This document shows, one piece after another, positions 46,727 through 59,764 of a stretch of DNA of 60,000 bases (positions are counted from its first letter, which is position 1; the number at the start of each line of letters is the position of its first letter). The notes beneath the pieces were generated by a model. The model made no database searches, was not told the origin of the DNA, and was given only the letters and a program-made list of their open reading frames with translations. A program made the position numbers and the translations under genes. Source of the DNA: Membranipora membranacea (taxonomy: Eukaryota; Bryozoa; Gymnolaemata; Cheilostomatida; Membraniporidae); NCBI GenBank assembly GCA_914767715.1, contig OU612070.1:3429501-3489500 (forward strand). Reading direction: 5' to 3'.

Positions 46727-49700
46727 CTACATATGTACGATCCATCGCCTAGCTGAAGAGGCAGACCCGACGTTACCCTCAGCCGAGCTGCCCAATGACT
46801 GATAGTCTATTCTCTGATACGCTGATCCCGAAAGTCTTCTCCCTGCAGCTGCCAGAGGGGAGCTGGTGGATAAAAGGGGGTTACTGGCAGCGCGAGGGGG
46901 AGGGTTAGGCCCCGTCGTTACTTTATTATAGTTAGACTTAGTGGTGGAAGTATTATTTTTGTTATTTTTATGGCTATTATTGCTGGGGCCAACGCTGTGT
47001 TTTATTTGACTGGCCGGGGATGCAGTAGTTGTCTCTATTGTTTGTGAACTGTTTATAAATGAGTTATTACCGTCATCGCTGCTGTTTATAATATCCGGTG
47101 TGTCAAAGTCTCCTGAGTTAGCGTGTGACAGCGTGTTACTGGGGTGGTGGAAATCTAGAGGTATATTCTCTCGGATATATTTCCAGTATACTGCTAGAGC
47201 TGCGACACTCAATATAAACATCTCTCCTATGATTGCAAGATGGTGTATTTCTACAAAAAAAATCAACCACTTTTGGTCTGAGCACAATGATAAAATTGAA
47301 ACACAATGTCGATTTGTGAACTCATGTATTTGCTGTACATTAAGGAGTCAGATATGACTGCTCAGCACAGGTAAGATATATAAATCATTATTTATATATA
47401 TATCTTCTGGGAAAAGTTCAGCATGTCCTACTCCGTGACGTTTACTCTTTTTGCCTCATACGATTACAGTAACAGGGGAAAAACTGGGACAAACTTAGCA
47501 CTAAAGACTAGTTCTTTTGATCTTTGTCTATTGAACAACAAAGAGAAAAACAAAGTTCACGCTATAGGACATTTTGTTGATAGCCCATAGGTCATGTTAC
47601 AGGACAAAGCTTAAAGTGTATCGTCAGATAAATTAACTTACAGTTATTAGTTTCATGTTTAGATTCTCATAAACTAGACAGTGTGTATCATGTTTAGTTG
47701 GCGATACTACTTACGATACTACCTACATCTGATGAAAAACCGCCCCACTATGAACAACACCAATTAGCAAAAGATAAATAGGGTTAATGTTAAACCTAGA
47801 CCGGACACTATATACAGAAATTCATGGTTGAATATTGCAAAGGATATAAACTTGTTCTGATATAGGAAAACGAGCCTTTTACTGTATGACTTACCTAAAG
47901 CCCACGATTTCACCGGTAAATACTGTGTACATTTGAGAAAGTTAAAGTTGGCTACTTGTGTTAGGATGGCATCTTGTAAGCTGCCACAGATCATCACAAG
48001 CTGGAATACTATAAACTTCCCTCGTATATGGAAATGTCTCAGACGCTGTAGTGAAGCTCTGAATATTATAATAAGGGGCCACATAGCCAGCAGCGTGGTG
48101 CCCATATTCACCAGTGCTATATATGTGGAGGCTGACTTGAATGGCTACAATGAGAAAAACATTATAGAAGTAATTCCACAAGAGATCACAGACCGTTAAT
48201 ATCACAATCACATGAATCCATCGTAGCTTCCAACTAGCCTTGTCATGCAGCTAGTTCTTCAAATAAGTAGCCGTGTGACATGGCTAGCTGACACTTCTGA
48301 TGGATTCTTGTGACTGTGTAGTCGTCTCACGCAATGTTTCTATGATCATTATGACTGTTACGTTTGCACTTCAGGCACTTGGCATAATATCAGGTAAATC
48401 GGAATGAGCTGACATGTGAGAGGGTTTACTGAACCACTGTGACTGTCTAGTGTGTGATGTGATCACGATGTCATGTTAGATATCAGGTATTCAATCTTCT
48501 ATTTGACAGACTAATTATTATCCAGTTTTCAATTTCAGCCCAAACAAATAAAAATTAACCAGCAATACTTGGCAGTTGGATTGTAGTGTTTTGGATATGG
48601 ATCAAAATTGCGATTGTTCAGAGAATCATCATTGCAATATACAACACAGGTATTCAACACTGAGCACAAACTTAACTGTCCTGACAGAAAGTCACTCTCA
48701 GAGAGTTGACCACTAAATAGAGGCTTGTGAGATAGGATCAGGTGATTTAGGCCCACTCATATGAATTGTTGCTCAGCTTATCCTTGAGAAGAGGGTAGTT
48801 ATCACAGTTTTATGAGTCATTGGATTATGGCAATACTTGAATTGTTATTATGCAACTATGTTTTTTCCAAATGTTACCCATATGGTGAACTAGAGCTAGA
48901 GGACAAAGGGTTTATCTGAAGTGTACAGATGCAGAGAAAAACTTGATGACAATGAGTCAGTGTAATATATCCCATAACCCTGTGATGTGATATCAAACTA
49001 AACAAAATACAATCTGTCTAAACTGTCAATTATATTACTGATTAAAAAGAAGTGGTGACACTGAGTCAATCATTGATTATGCAAATTCCAGACCTCATGA
49101 ATTTATATAGCATTCTATTGGCGATGTACCCTACAGTCTAAAATCTACATAAAGCTGCGCAGGGAAACCTGCCGTAGACTCTCACCTGCATCCTCCCTGT
49201 CGTCTCGTCGACGTACTCATATCTATCCTCTACCCACAGGATCATAGATATAACCAGAAGTATCGGTCGGAATATCAGAAACTGTGTGGCTCCTAGCTTA
49301 AGTGTCACTAAGAACTTCCTGTAAACAGATAAACATATAGATGTGTAAGGAGAGGTACATCTGGTGTATATAAGGAGAATATGTACATTTGGTCATACTT
49401 AGCAGGTTATGAGATCCTGTGTTATACACTCACAGAGTGAGGATCCTTATTTATGTGATAAGCTGATGTCCTTACTTAGATTTGCAGCAGCAGGCGACAC
49501 AGAATTTAAGGGACTTAAGTGTTATTTTGAGAAAATTATATAAGATTATACAGCATGTGTCTCAGCTTCCAAGAACTGGAGCAGCCCTAACATGGTAATT
49601 ACTGGCGGAGGAGGAATTACGCAAGGTGTATTACACTCTCAATGACATGATAATATAGTGTGGTATCCATCAGCTACCGGTACAAGAGAGCCTCATCTCT

Positions 49701-52700
49701 TCATCTAGCTCAACATAGCAGAAGGGTATGGTAGTCAAATGGTTTCATAGCTAACCAGTAATCTAGATCCACTCCAAACACTTGACCAAAAAGGATTCAG
49801 CATACATAATACACTTAAAAACATTCCCATGAGTCAAACAAATCAGTCTCCCCGCCATGTTTCTTGATTGAAGCGAATAATTATGTCACAGAGTAAGTAA
49901 GGATTTATCCTTACTCTGTGATTATGTTCAGCGGTCAGAGAAACATTGCACGATGGTAATTTTGATTTGGATTGAGCTGTTTATGATTTGATTGATAGGA
50001 GACCATTTCTACTGTTTCTACTGTTTGTTGATATTACAATATAATATATCATATTATAGGTTTTTAATCAGAGGTTTTAAATCAAAGCTAACTATGTTTG
50101 TTGCTGAAATATATTCCTGGGCCTACAATTATTAGACAATATGGGAGGTTCCAATCGAGAAAAGCTGATGGACTTTTTTTATAATCAGTGTTAAGGATTT
50201 CACATGAGGATTACAAGTCATTAGCAGGGAGAGAATAATGATGATCTAAGCTTATACTATTTTGGTGGTATGAGGACCAATCAGTTAGGCGCTCTTACTA
50301 ACCCCTGTCTGAGATGAGCTAGCATTTTGCTACCCTTGAATCTAAATCATCCACAAATCTGGCATTTAATGAGCATTTCTAGCTTAATTCAGGGTGGATT
50401 AAAATAAAGGTTAATTAGGGATTCTTGTGAAATTTCCCATATAAGAGAATCATAGTATTAGCATTGCTAACAAACCTCTAATTTCACTAAATGATGGTTA
50501 TATAACAAACATATCAACAACAAAAAAACTCAGGAACAATCCAACATTAATCTTTCTTGCACCTTACAATACCCAAATTTAGGCGATATGTGTGGCTATT
50601 AGGCAGATTATCTACACTAATGAGATGGTACATGTGGTACTAGATTGTAAGTACATGTAAATAAGTTAGAACACCTGGGAGAAAGCAGAGAATGTGGTCA
50701 TGTCACCTGCTAATACCTCAACAGGTAAGAATTACTAGCAGTCAGTTATATAAGAAAGGATGAATAGTTGCTGACAATAAACTTAGTGTATATATAAATA
50801 TATAGAACAATGTCTATGGTATGACATAATACATCATGTGATTCATAAGATTATAAGTACCAGCAGATGAAGAGTACATTTGCGCTCTAAGAGAACCAGC
50901 CTATGAAAACTAGTAGTCAGAGGACAGACCATAGACGTAATATATATATTAAGTCTATGGGACAGACACGTCTTCTGGTTGGCAAGCTGTCTGTGGATGT
51001 CAGTAACAATCAACGATGATGAAAAATGACTATATAACACCCTTTATATTGACACCAATGTCTTTAAACCCCTGGGACAAACTGAATGTCATTTTAATTT
51101 GGGACAGTTGTCAACATGCTATATTGACAGTGGTAATCACAAGTTGGGAATTTGGGACTGAATTACAGAGGGCTATTCGTTATACATTCACAGCGTAAGA
51201 ACTATAGCAGTCACACATTCACTCATACACACATACACACACATCTCATACACTTAAAATTATAATCCTACACACAATCACATTGAAATCTTCTCTGTCA
51301 AGATTGTTGGTCATAGGCTTGACAAAAGAAACTAAAAGTGGATCGATCGTGACTTTGACCAGGCAGAATTCTCCCTGCTTTGACCGCTTGAGAAGTATAC
51401 ACTAGTAACTTAAGTATTTCTCCTTAGTAAATAACCTGTATAACGTGATAATAGATATTTTCCCAGCGATCTGTCATTCAGACAAACAAGTCTTATTATT
51501 GATTGGTTATTGATTCACAGAAGTCTTATAAAACATCAACTATTAAATTACCAAACTCAGTAATGATTCTGTCCTCCCTCACACAATCACATAAAACGCT
51601 TTATGACTCTCGCCCCTCTCCCTCCCACAATCACATACCACACCGGTAGCTGCAGTGTTGACTTGTTTGTTAGACTTTTAGGGCGGGACACATTGAAAAG
51701 TGCAAATTTGAAAAGTTTCACAATTATAATCATACTGCATATGCAGCAGAGATCTCAGCAGTAGGCCTAGTCATCTTATATGCATGGGGCTGAATATTAT
51801 ATTTAACTAGACTAATTACAGGCCCTACTGTAATGGAACCAGGTACAGTGCTGTAAGGATACTGTTATCTGTCCCCATGGCAGTTACACAGTGTCTCCGT
51901 GTGAGCTCTCGGTGTGAGGGGCAGGTGCTTCAGGTTCTTGAGATCTTATTACGTGATAAAAAGATTTGCTCCCATCAAAGAGGGTGTTCATCCCATCATA
52001 CCAGGTGGCTCCCCGTTTATGACCTGTACGTGGTTCTCCTACCCTGGATTAAAACTGTTCCATGCCATTCATGAGTGATTTAAAACTCCTACATATTTCT
52101 GACTCTGAGACCTGCTAACTGGGCTCAATGTTTCTGTTTTATTGGACAGCATCGACAACCTTTGGTCATATAGAAATATCATCTGTAGATAAATACATGA
52201 TCCAAAAGTGGTATCTAGGGCCATAAAAATACCTGAACTGTTATGACCAAAACAAACATACATACTTTTGCTATGATTGTATACACCTCCTTGGCATGAA
52301 TAAATAAAAGATTTGGTTTTGAGAATAATATTATTCACATGAGGTGATTAGTCACTCTAAATTAAGGCTTGCAGCTTATTATTGAACCAATTTAGTCACT
52401 AGCAAAACTTTGAGAAACAAGAATATTCTACCAGGAGTGACGGGAGTATCCTGTAGTTGCTCCTACCAAGGTTCGACACAACCAGAGATCACAGGAGAAA
52501 TAAATATCATCAATGCTCTGTTACCCAACATCTTAAACAACATGCGGGAGGGGATGGGGACAAGATTAGATCACTGCAATTCCATTATTATTATTAACTT
52601 GTTTGTGAGTTAATATGAATTGATGCCATCACAAACTTTTCAACTTTGCTTTGGATTAGATTATAATATGTCTGTGAAACTGATCAACTGGTGATCATTT

Positions 52701-55700
52701 GACAAGTTTGATTTCAGAAAACATCATGGACTTCCTCAAAAATAAAAAATGTGTCGTTGTAACTATATTACTGGAATCCGCTGACATGAAGGACATAGTA
52801 CAAGGAAGCAAAAAAGGGTAAAGGTCATATAACTAAAGGCCACTTACTTGTTCATTTTAAATTTTGGCAAACAGAAAAAGACACAGCAGATAGGAGGTAC
52901 GGTGATGCTGACCATAGACTGACCGAAGTCCTCTATCATCTTCTTCTCACCGCCGTAATACATGAGCATCAGCTGTATAAAGTGCCACAATGTGATGGCA
53001 AAATATCTACAACAACAACAAACATATAAACTCACAAAGTGATCTTAATTCTCACAAGGTTATGGATAGGAGGAAAAGAGGGACTGCTGCTGCACAGGCA
53101 CCCCTTTCACCAGCCCCATGTTTTTTACACGCCCAGATTAGACCTTCAGGATGTAAGAATTGGACTGTAATGGCAGTTGTGAAAACAAAGCATACGTCAA
53201 CAATGGTGTATAATGTGTATTTTACCCACTAAGCACTAAGTTTTTACCTTTAATCATGTCAAAATGTTATAATCCTCAAATTTCAGTTTGATGTTTTTAA
53301 TTTTTTGGCTTTATTTCATTAATTATTTGATTGTGTTGGAGGTTTCATATCCGTGTTGTCAAACCCTAATTATACCTTATAATCGTATTACAGGACATCA
53401 GTAATCCAGTGGGTTGGTTTCCTTATTAGGCCTAGGGTTCACTGTTCTACAATTTGTCGTTGTGTTTCACAAGCCTCAGCACAATTTGCATTAATAAATA
53501 ATCAATTAGAATCCATAACATGATATTGCAAAAGCTTTCATCACAGTATATAGGAATGCAGGCTGTAGGGCTACCATTCTCAAATTAGCCAAACTATGCA
53601 TATGTAATGCAAAATTTTACTGGGCTTCCTTCAGGGCTAGTTACTCGGTGATCGAACAGTGATCTTAACTCCATTTAGTCTGGGAATGTTTCCTCAGACA
53701 AAAAAGGAGCAAGCCTACGTTAGTTCATGGTAAGGAAGAGGTTCTGTTGAAAAAAGGGCCTGATATGAAGGATCAAAAAACATGGGTAGGGCTCCACATC
53801 TCAACATGTCTCTAGAGGAGTTAGTATTAGCTGCAGTTTGATGGTGGTGGTGGTGGTGAGATTTTATTAGCTAGCACCAATTATTGCCGGCTAGGGTAAG
53901 TTTATATAAAGTAAGAAGTCACTGAATGTCAGCCTAGCCGCCAATTTCATCCCACAAATAATTCACTGCTCCAGGGTATATATATCATAACATCTCTCAT
54001 AACATCTCTCGTGTATGAAACATATATCACCTACTCGATACTCTATAAACATATATCACCTACTCAATACTCTATAAATAACCATGTGACTTTTAGGTGA
54101 TTTCAATAAATCCCTCCAATAATAAACCTCAGTATGGGATAAGGATTGTCTCACAGGAATGTCAATAAATCTCCTCCTACATGGGTTATGATTTTATGTA
54201 CCATTTGCCAATTTATCACAAAAGTGCAGCCTGAGCGTGTTTGAGACCAAGGACACCCCAGATATCACCCTTTAGGATCCTTAACCTTTATAACTCATGA
54301 CTCAGATATACTTGCTCGTCATTGAGAAGCCATAGAAAATGATCGACAGTGTTCAGATGTGAGCAGGAAAGGACACACATAGTTTTTGACATGCCCTAGA
54401 GTCAATTTTTTTTTAATGTCACGTGAACCTAACTTCCAACTCCATGCTTGAATTGATTACATAGTGCAATAAATAATCAAACCATCCATTTTTCGACCAC
54501 CAACTTGCAAATTATGGCGCCTCAAGGTAGAAAGTTTAGAGGGTTACATAGTATTAGCTTTCGCCTGCAGGCAAAACATTTGTCACTTTGATTATCCGTT
54601 TATAGGATTATGGAAGGTCATTGAGCGGGACAAAACAAATAATAGGGTAAGCCAAGCTCACTGGACTATTATTTAGTTTGTGGGTTTATAAGTAAACTGA
54701 GGGGTTTGCTGTCTCACTAGCACGGCAAGAAAGGCGAATGCAGGCTTGGTGTGTGCAGTCGTATGAACTCTCAAAGAACATCACACAAGTAGTTGGTTTG
54801 ACTGACAAGTGATAATTTCGTTTTACTACACCACAGTCTCATTTACTAAAGCTCAGATAAGAAAGGAGAATAATATGACTCACACATTGGTGACGAGGTC
54901 TAAAAGTGGCGCTGCTCTCGGTACTACCACAGCTAACAATGCTAGAGAGGAAAACACCTGAAACAATATATAAATATATATAATATTGACATTAATCATA
55001 AAAGCTGCTACCCTCAAACTGTGTATCTTATAGTAGACAAAGACAATAATATTCTCAGTCAGTGAGACCTTTTTTTACAATAAAATCACTGACATCATTA
55101 TCCCATGTTAGACAGTCTGCAAAGACAGGATATTAGATGATGTCTGTGTACTGTCTGACGTTTTTAAATTTCATGTAGGGAAATGAAGGTTAAAATGAAA
55201 GATGCTCAATAGAAATCGATGAACTTGTGTTTGCAATGAAGAAAGCGAGTCTACAGTCTTAAACCTGGTGGTTACGTACAGCTGACACTTTTTGGTAACA
55301 GTTCAAAATCAAGTATGGATTTGGCACCAGCTGTGACGCCATTATTTACACCATCAGCGTGACAGGAGAGCCATATACTAACCTACCCTATCCATGAGGA
55401 GAGGCCAGGATTTTTACCAAGATAAAAAGACGCAGGCCAATCTATATAATGGGTTAAGCGGGTCATAGACTTGGTGATAATCTATTATTATAATGTCTAT
55501 GATATAGACTTATAGCTCAATGAGTGTTGCACCATTAGCATGGCTAAGACTTACTGGATATAAGGATAAAAGCATGACCATTCGTATCCTTCTCATAATG
55601 TGCATCTGGTTCTGAAGTATGCTGACAATCTCAAACAGATATATGAGAAGAGTCAGCCCACATAACAAACCAAAAAAGGCAAACAATGCAGTCTTCTCTT

Positions 55701-56504
55701 TGCTCTTCGATATTTCTGTAAACAAAACAAGGATGAACAATAATTAAAAACACATAATAATGACAAACCCACAACAGTAAGTAATTTATCTCCCAAACCA
55801 CTGTTATGTTATTACGCACACTCCCACAATATCCTTCGGCAGGCTAAGTGGCCTCCTATAATTATTACAATCAAATGGCTTGGAAAATTCAGGAAGTCTA
55901 ATTTCCAACAACAACTTCCTCGCACACATTTGAATTTTAAACGAGTTCATATTTCAACCTGGTGCAGTGTGATACCAGCTTGTGGAAGTCTCTCACAACT
56001 CAGTCCTGTCATATGATGTGCCAACAGACTTCCCCTCACTCAATAACCACTTATTAATAACTTCAACAAAGTCAGTTTCTCTTTATGAATCATAACTTTT
56101 GAGTTTCGCATCAAAATTATTGACAGTCACTGGTCATGGGTGAGACATTAGGGAAAGCAAAGCGATGTTTTGGTATAAATGTTTACAAACACAGGCCAGC
56201 TACAGTACCCGAGCTAGAGAGTACTGTGTCCTGCTTAATGGTCTTAGCGCAAAGTGGTCTTGACCTGCAGAAATTGAAAAGGCCTCATTGTTACAGCAGT
56301 ATTTCATAGAATTTCTGCTTTACCTTATGATTACTTGCTAGAACAGACTTTGGAAATTAAGAACACATATCAAGTAAATTTACCATGGAGGTAGTATGAA
56401 GAGTTCGGTACCACTGGTGGACATATCACATAAAGAGGAGACGTTGTTATAGCGTCTGTGGTACTATTTGTTAAGTTTGCTGTGGTCATCTCTGAAGCTG
56501 ACAT
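46727..56504 (-). CDS. SLC51A: Organic solute transporter subunit alpha (OST-alpha)
   Basis: Seven minus-strand exons: 56384-56504, 55555-55715, 54884-54957, 52848-53006, 49186-49318, 47895-48144 and 46727-47250; 1422 nt, 473 aa plus TAG. OST-alpha forms a heteromer with OST-beta and carries bile acids, steroids and similar solutes across plasma membranes. Residues 1-40 are a Ser/Thr-rich extracellular N-terminus with NLT, NST and NSS sites. About seven membrane segments follow. Family features are VVVPRAAP (about 104-111), YFAITLWHFIQLML, the GGEKKMIEDFG stretch, the Cys-rich PPICCVFFCLPKFK (about 156-169, a palmitoylation-type site), FRPILLVISMILW, and LRHFHIRGKFIVFQLVMI. The last membrane segment lies just after the final junction (EMFILSVAALAVY). 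The roughly 150-residue Asn/Ser/Thr-rich cytosolic tail is much longer than in vertebrate OST-alpha. No beta subunit is visible in the window. Confidence 0.9.
49886..49921. mobile_element. 36-bp tip-only palindrome, family A
   Basis: TCACAGAGTAAGTAAGGAT joined to TTATCCTTACTCTGTGA, flanked exactly by TTATG (49881-49885 and 49922-49926). It is in an SLC51A intron. A degraded relative with TCACAGAGTGAGGATCC lies near 49430-49460. Confidence 0.8.
50930..50959. mobile_element. 30-bp tip-only palindrome, family B
   Basis: CATAGACGTAATATATATATT then AAGTCTATG, flanked exactly by GGACAGAC at 50922-50929 and 50960-50967. It is in an SLC51A intron. Confidence 0.82.
54000..54080. repeat. Short direct repeats in SLC51A intron
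   Basis: The word AACATATATCACCTACTC followed by [GA]ATACTCTATAAA occurs twice in tandem (about 54017-54048 and 54048-54079), next to two copies of CATAACATCTCT. Confidence 0.7.
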
Positions 56505-58948
56505 TCTGATGGACGGATCACAGTTTGGCAATGTTTGATTTTGGCTATCCGGACATTAGAGTTGCTACAGGGCTCACTATCCCGAGCAGCGCACAGGATA
56601 CGCTGGTTTAATTCTAAAATAGAACTTATGTAATGTGAATGCTCTGAATACCAGCATAGCATGCAATGCAAAGCATTATATAAATGATATCATCATAAAA
56701 CAATTCAAGAACAACTGCATATGTTGGGCATATGATCCATCATAAAGACAAGAGAATTAGGCAACACCGAGATTGTTGAACCTTTCTTCTCCTATATCTT
56801 TGTTACCTAGTGCTCCGTGCTATAGATAAATTATTGTTTTTCTGCAAACCATTTTTTTTCACTTGTCTCTATCCCCACTAAATCAATCTATCTAAGCTCA
56901 TCTGATAGATGTCAGTCACTCCACTAACCTTGCTCGTGAATACCCCTCTGTCTCAGTAAGCTTGAGCTGCCAGCAGCCCAGCGCCCACAGCCACTATATA
57001 CTCAGTTGGTGTTCAACAGGATTGGGTAGGCCTCCCAGCAATAGTGATGTCTTTTGTATCTTTAGCGAAGAGCGAAAAAAAAAGAAGTTTTAAATCAAAG
57101 CGAAAGGTGTGCTGGTTTAAGCTTCAGGGATCAGCATCATAATCGGAGCTGCAATCCAACTCCATAAATCCAAATTTCAAACTAATCCACATCATTAGAA
57201 CTGCTGGTAAATAGATGGGTCTATTCGATGCGATATTTTTCCTACCTGTTCTTTAAGGCTGGTATCTAGATCGTTGCAACAAGTAGGTCTTGGCCTAAGG
57301 TCATGACGTCAATCTCTTACGATCAAAAGATTGTAATACTTAGGCCCGATGTTTCTGTGAGCACGTCGTGTAGGCACAGGCTAGTAAGTTCAATGATGTG
57401 GTGTTATTAGTGGCGGCTTATAACAGCTTGCTAGCCAGTGGTAGGCCTATGCAGTAGGTATACAAGCAAATTTAGCTAAATCCCATTTACATCCACTCAT
57501 AGGAAGCCAGCTGAGCCTGAACAAATAAATAACTACACAACTATATGTGATGGATAAAATGATGAAAATGCAAAAACTCTTTCAGAGCAAACGACATCAA
57601 TATGAATAGGGCTATCCACATTGATCCGCAATAACATACCACCATTGAATGGATACACCCCTTATAGCCTGTAAGCATTTCATGCGTGCTGTTGAGGTAT
57701 CTGCTATCCCGCCCGTGTTTGATAGAATCAGGCTGTTCTGACAGTGGGCAACACCAATATTTATCGCATGTTACCAGGACCCAATGCGCACAAACTCATC
57801 ATCATCCTTTAATAGTGGACTAGTCTACTGGTTAACATCATTATTATACTAGAAAGAGGCTCTGAAGTTCTCTGCAAGCCTGAGCGCAACCACACTCAGC
57901 AGCGACTATCTATAGACTGTGAGAGAGGGACAAACCAATCTTAGGAAACGTAGCCTGCCCATTGAGATACAAACTTTTTATGTTACGATGATGATGATGG
58001 GTTGACTTGAGATAAATTAATTAATTAGACTTTCTTGCTAACTTGACATTTCTCACAGTAGTAGTAGTATGCCATTATTGTGCATGACTCGAGTGAGTAT
58101 TTCGCACAGTTTAAAAGGTGCAGGTGCAATAAATAGACAGTGACCAAGTTAACACCATTGATAGAACAAGGACTATCATTTGTGAGTATGTATGTATAGG
58201 CATTATGTTGATGAATGACTATATATATACATATATATGAATCAGAATGATAATTTTTTTAATTAAATAAATAATAATAAATAAACAGACAGTCACACCA
58301 TAGGCATCTGGAGTTACAGGCATGTAGGCCTATCATATACTTTTCCAATGATTCCAATGTCAATGATCATGGACATTGGCAAAGTAAACATGGTTGTAAC
58401 TCCAGCTGATGCCTGCCCTATGACTATGAGTCACACCAAAGCAACAGTGAGCCCAGGCCAGTGACGTGAGTGTGAGTGTTTCATTTGATTTGAGTCACAC
58501 ACACTCAACTCTCTAGTAGTCTACTCTATGGAAAAAGTGCTAATGAACTGGTACCTGTCTTATAAGTGATATATAATCCTTGATCTTTTTTCGTTGGAAT
58601 CATCTGTGTGAATGAATTTAATACTGTCTAATAATGATCTGATGCACAGACACTGTCACTAACATGGCTTATGATCAGTGAACCAGAGAAAGAATTGAGA
58701 CCATCCGGATGATGCATATAACCCTAATAGAGTCCTTGCGTAAATGTTTTAAATTACTTATTCTCTCTCCAGACAACCGATCGGTCAACGGAGTTTATTT
58801 TATCGTACATAGACCAGATTCCTCACTCTAAAATTTCAAAGAGGGTACAACTCTCTTATTTCTGGAGTTGCGCAAGATGTGATAAGACAACTAACAACAA
58901 CCACATTTCATTATTTCAATATTATACAATCAGTATGTGTTGGAGCCA

Positions 58949-58985
58949 TAGACTTAATATACTACCTAGACAGGACAATGCTTAT
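58949..58985. mobile_element. Single end of a family-B element
   Basis: CATAGACTTAATATACTACC then TAGACAGGACA matches the left end of the 461-bp element at 12374. No partner end is seen nearby. A related internal fragment (AACCTAGACCGGACACTATATACAG) lies near 47793-47818. Confidence 0.6.
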
Positions 58986-59688
58986 GCTTCACTGATCTTA
59001 ATATGTCCCACTTAAATAGCACGACATGACGTAATTAGTTTGTGCTGTGACTTGTGAGCCATAGTTTACTATATACAATTCAATGAAATAATGTGAAAAA
59101 TCAAGGGACGCTGGGCATGATATCGGCCACTGTCCAGCCCCTTATTATTCAAACACGAAGAAAATTGGTGAGTGTATGTACAAGACCTTTCCGCACGAGA
59201 TGGTATTAATAATTTGTCCCAAAACCAGAACTTTTTATGGTAAGATACAATCCAAAAACCTATATGCAGGCATATTGGATCATGCTTGATCTATGTTGGA
59301 GCACTATAAGATTTTCGTTGTGATAGGCCAGATGATATGGGAACTGGGTAGCGCTTTCATTTACAAACTGCAAAGCTTTTACCTGATTTGCCCGTGCTAA
59401 AAGTAAATGTACTGGACACAGCTTCTGTCCAGTTCTCAAGTTGTTCATAGCTTGATGAGACTACGTATTCATCTTCTTGGTGAGCCGATTGGTCAACTGG
59501 AGGTTCTTTCAATTGGAATGAGCAATGCTTCACTAGAGCAAATTATCACTATCATATCGCTTAAAATTATCACTCACTTGGTCTTTCAATTAATTCATTT
59601 CAGTGAGCGATTTGTGGACGAGACCTAAAAATACACAAGCTCCCCATTCCTTTGATCTTTGATATTATCTGAGAGGGGGGGGGGGGTC

Positions 59689-59764
59689 TTTCAATTAAAA
59701 ACAACCAAATTAAAATTGAGTGAGTGAGCAATTAGATTGTGATTTTAATTGTTTTTAATTGAAA
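59689..59764. repeat. Inverted repeat with 16-bp perfect arms
   Basis: TTTCAATTAAAAACAA at 59689-59704 and its inverse at 59749-59764, next to a G-run. It is probably a decayed MITE. Confidence 0.65.
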
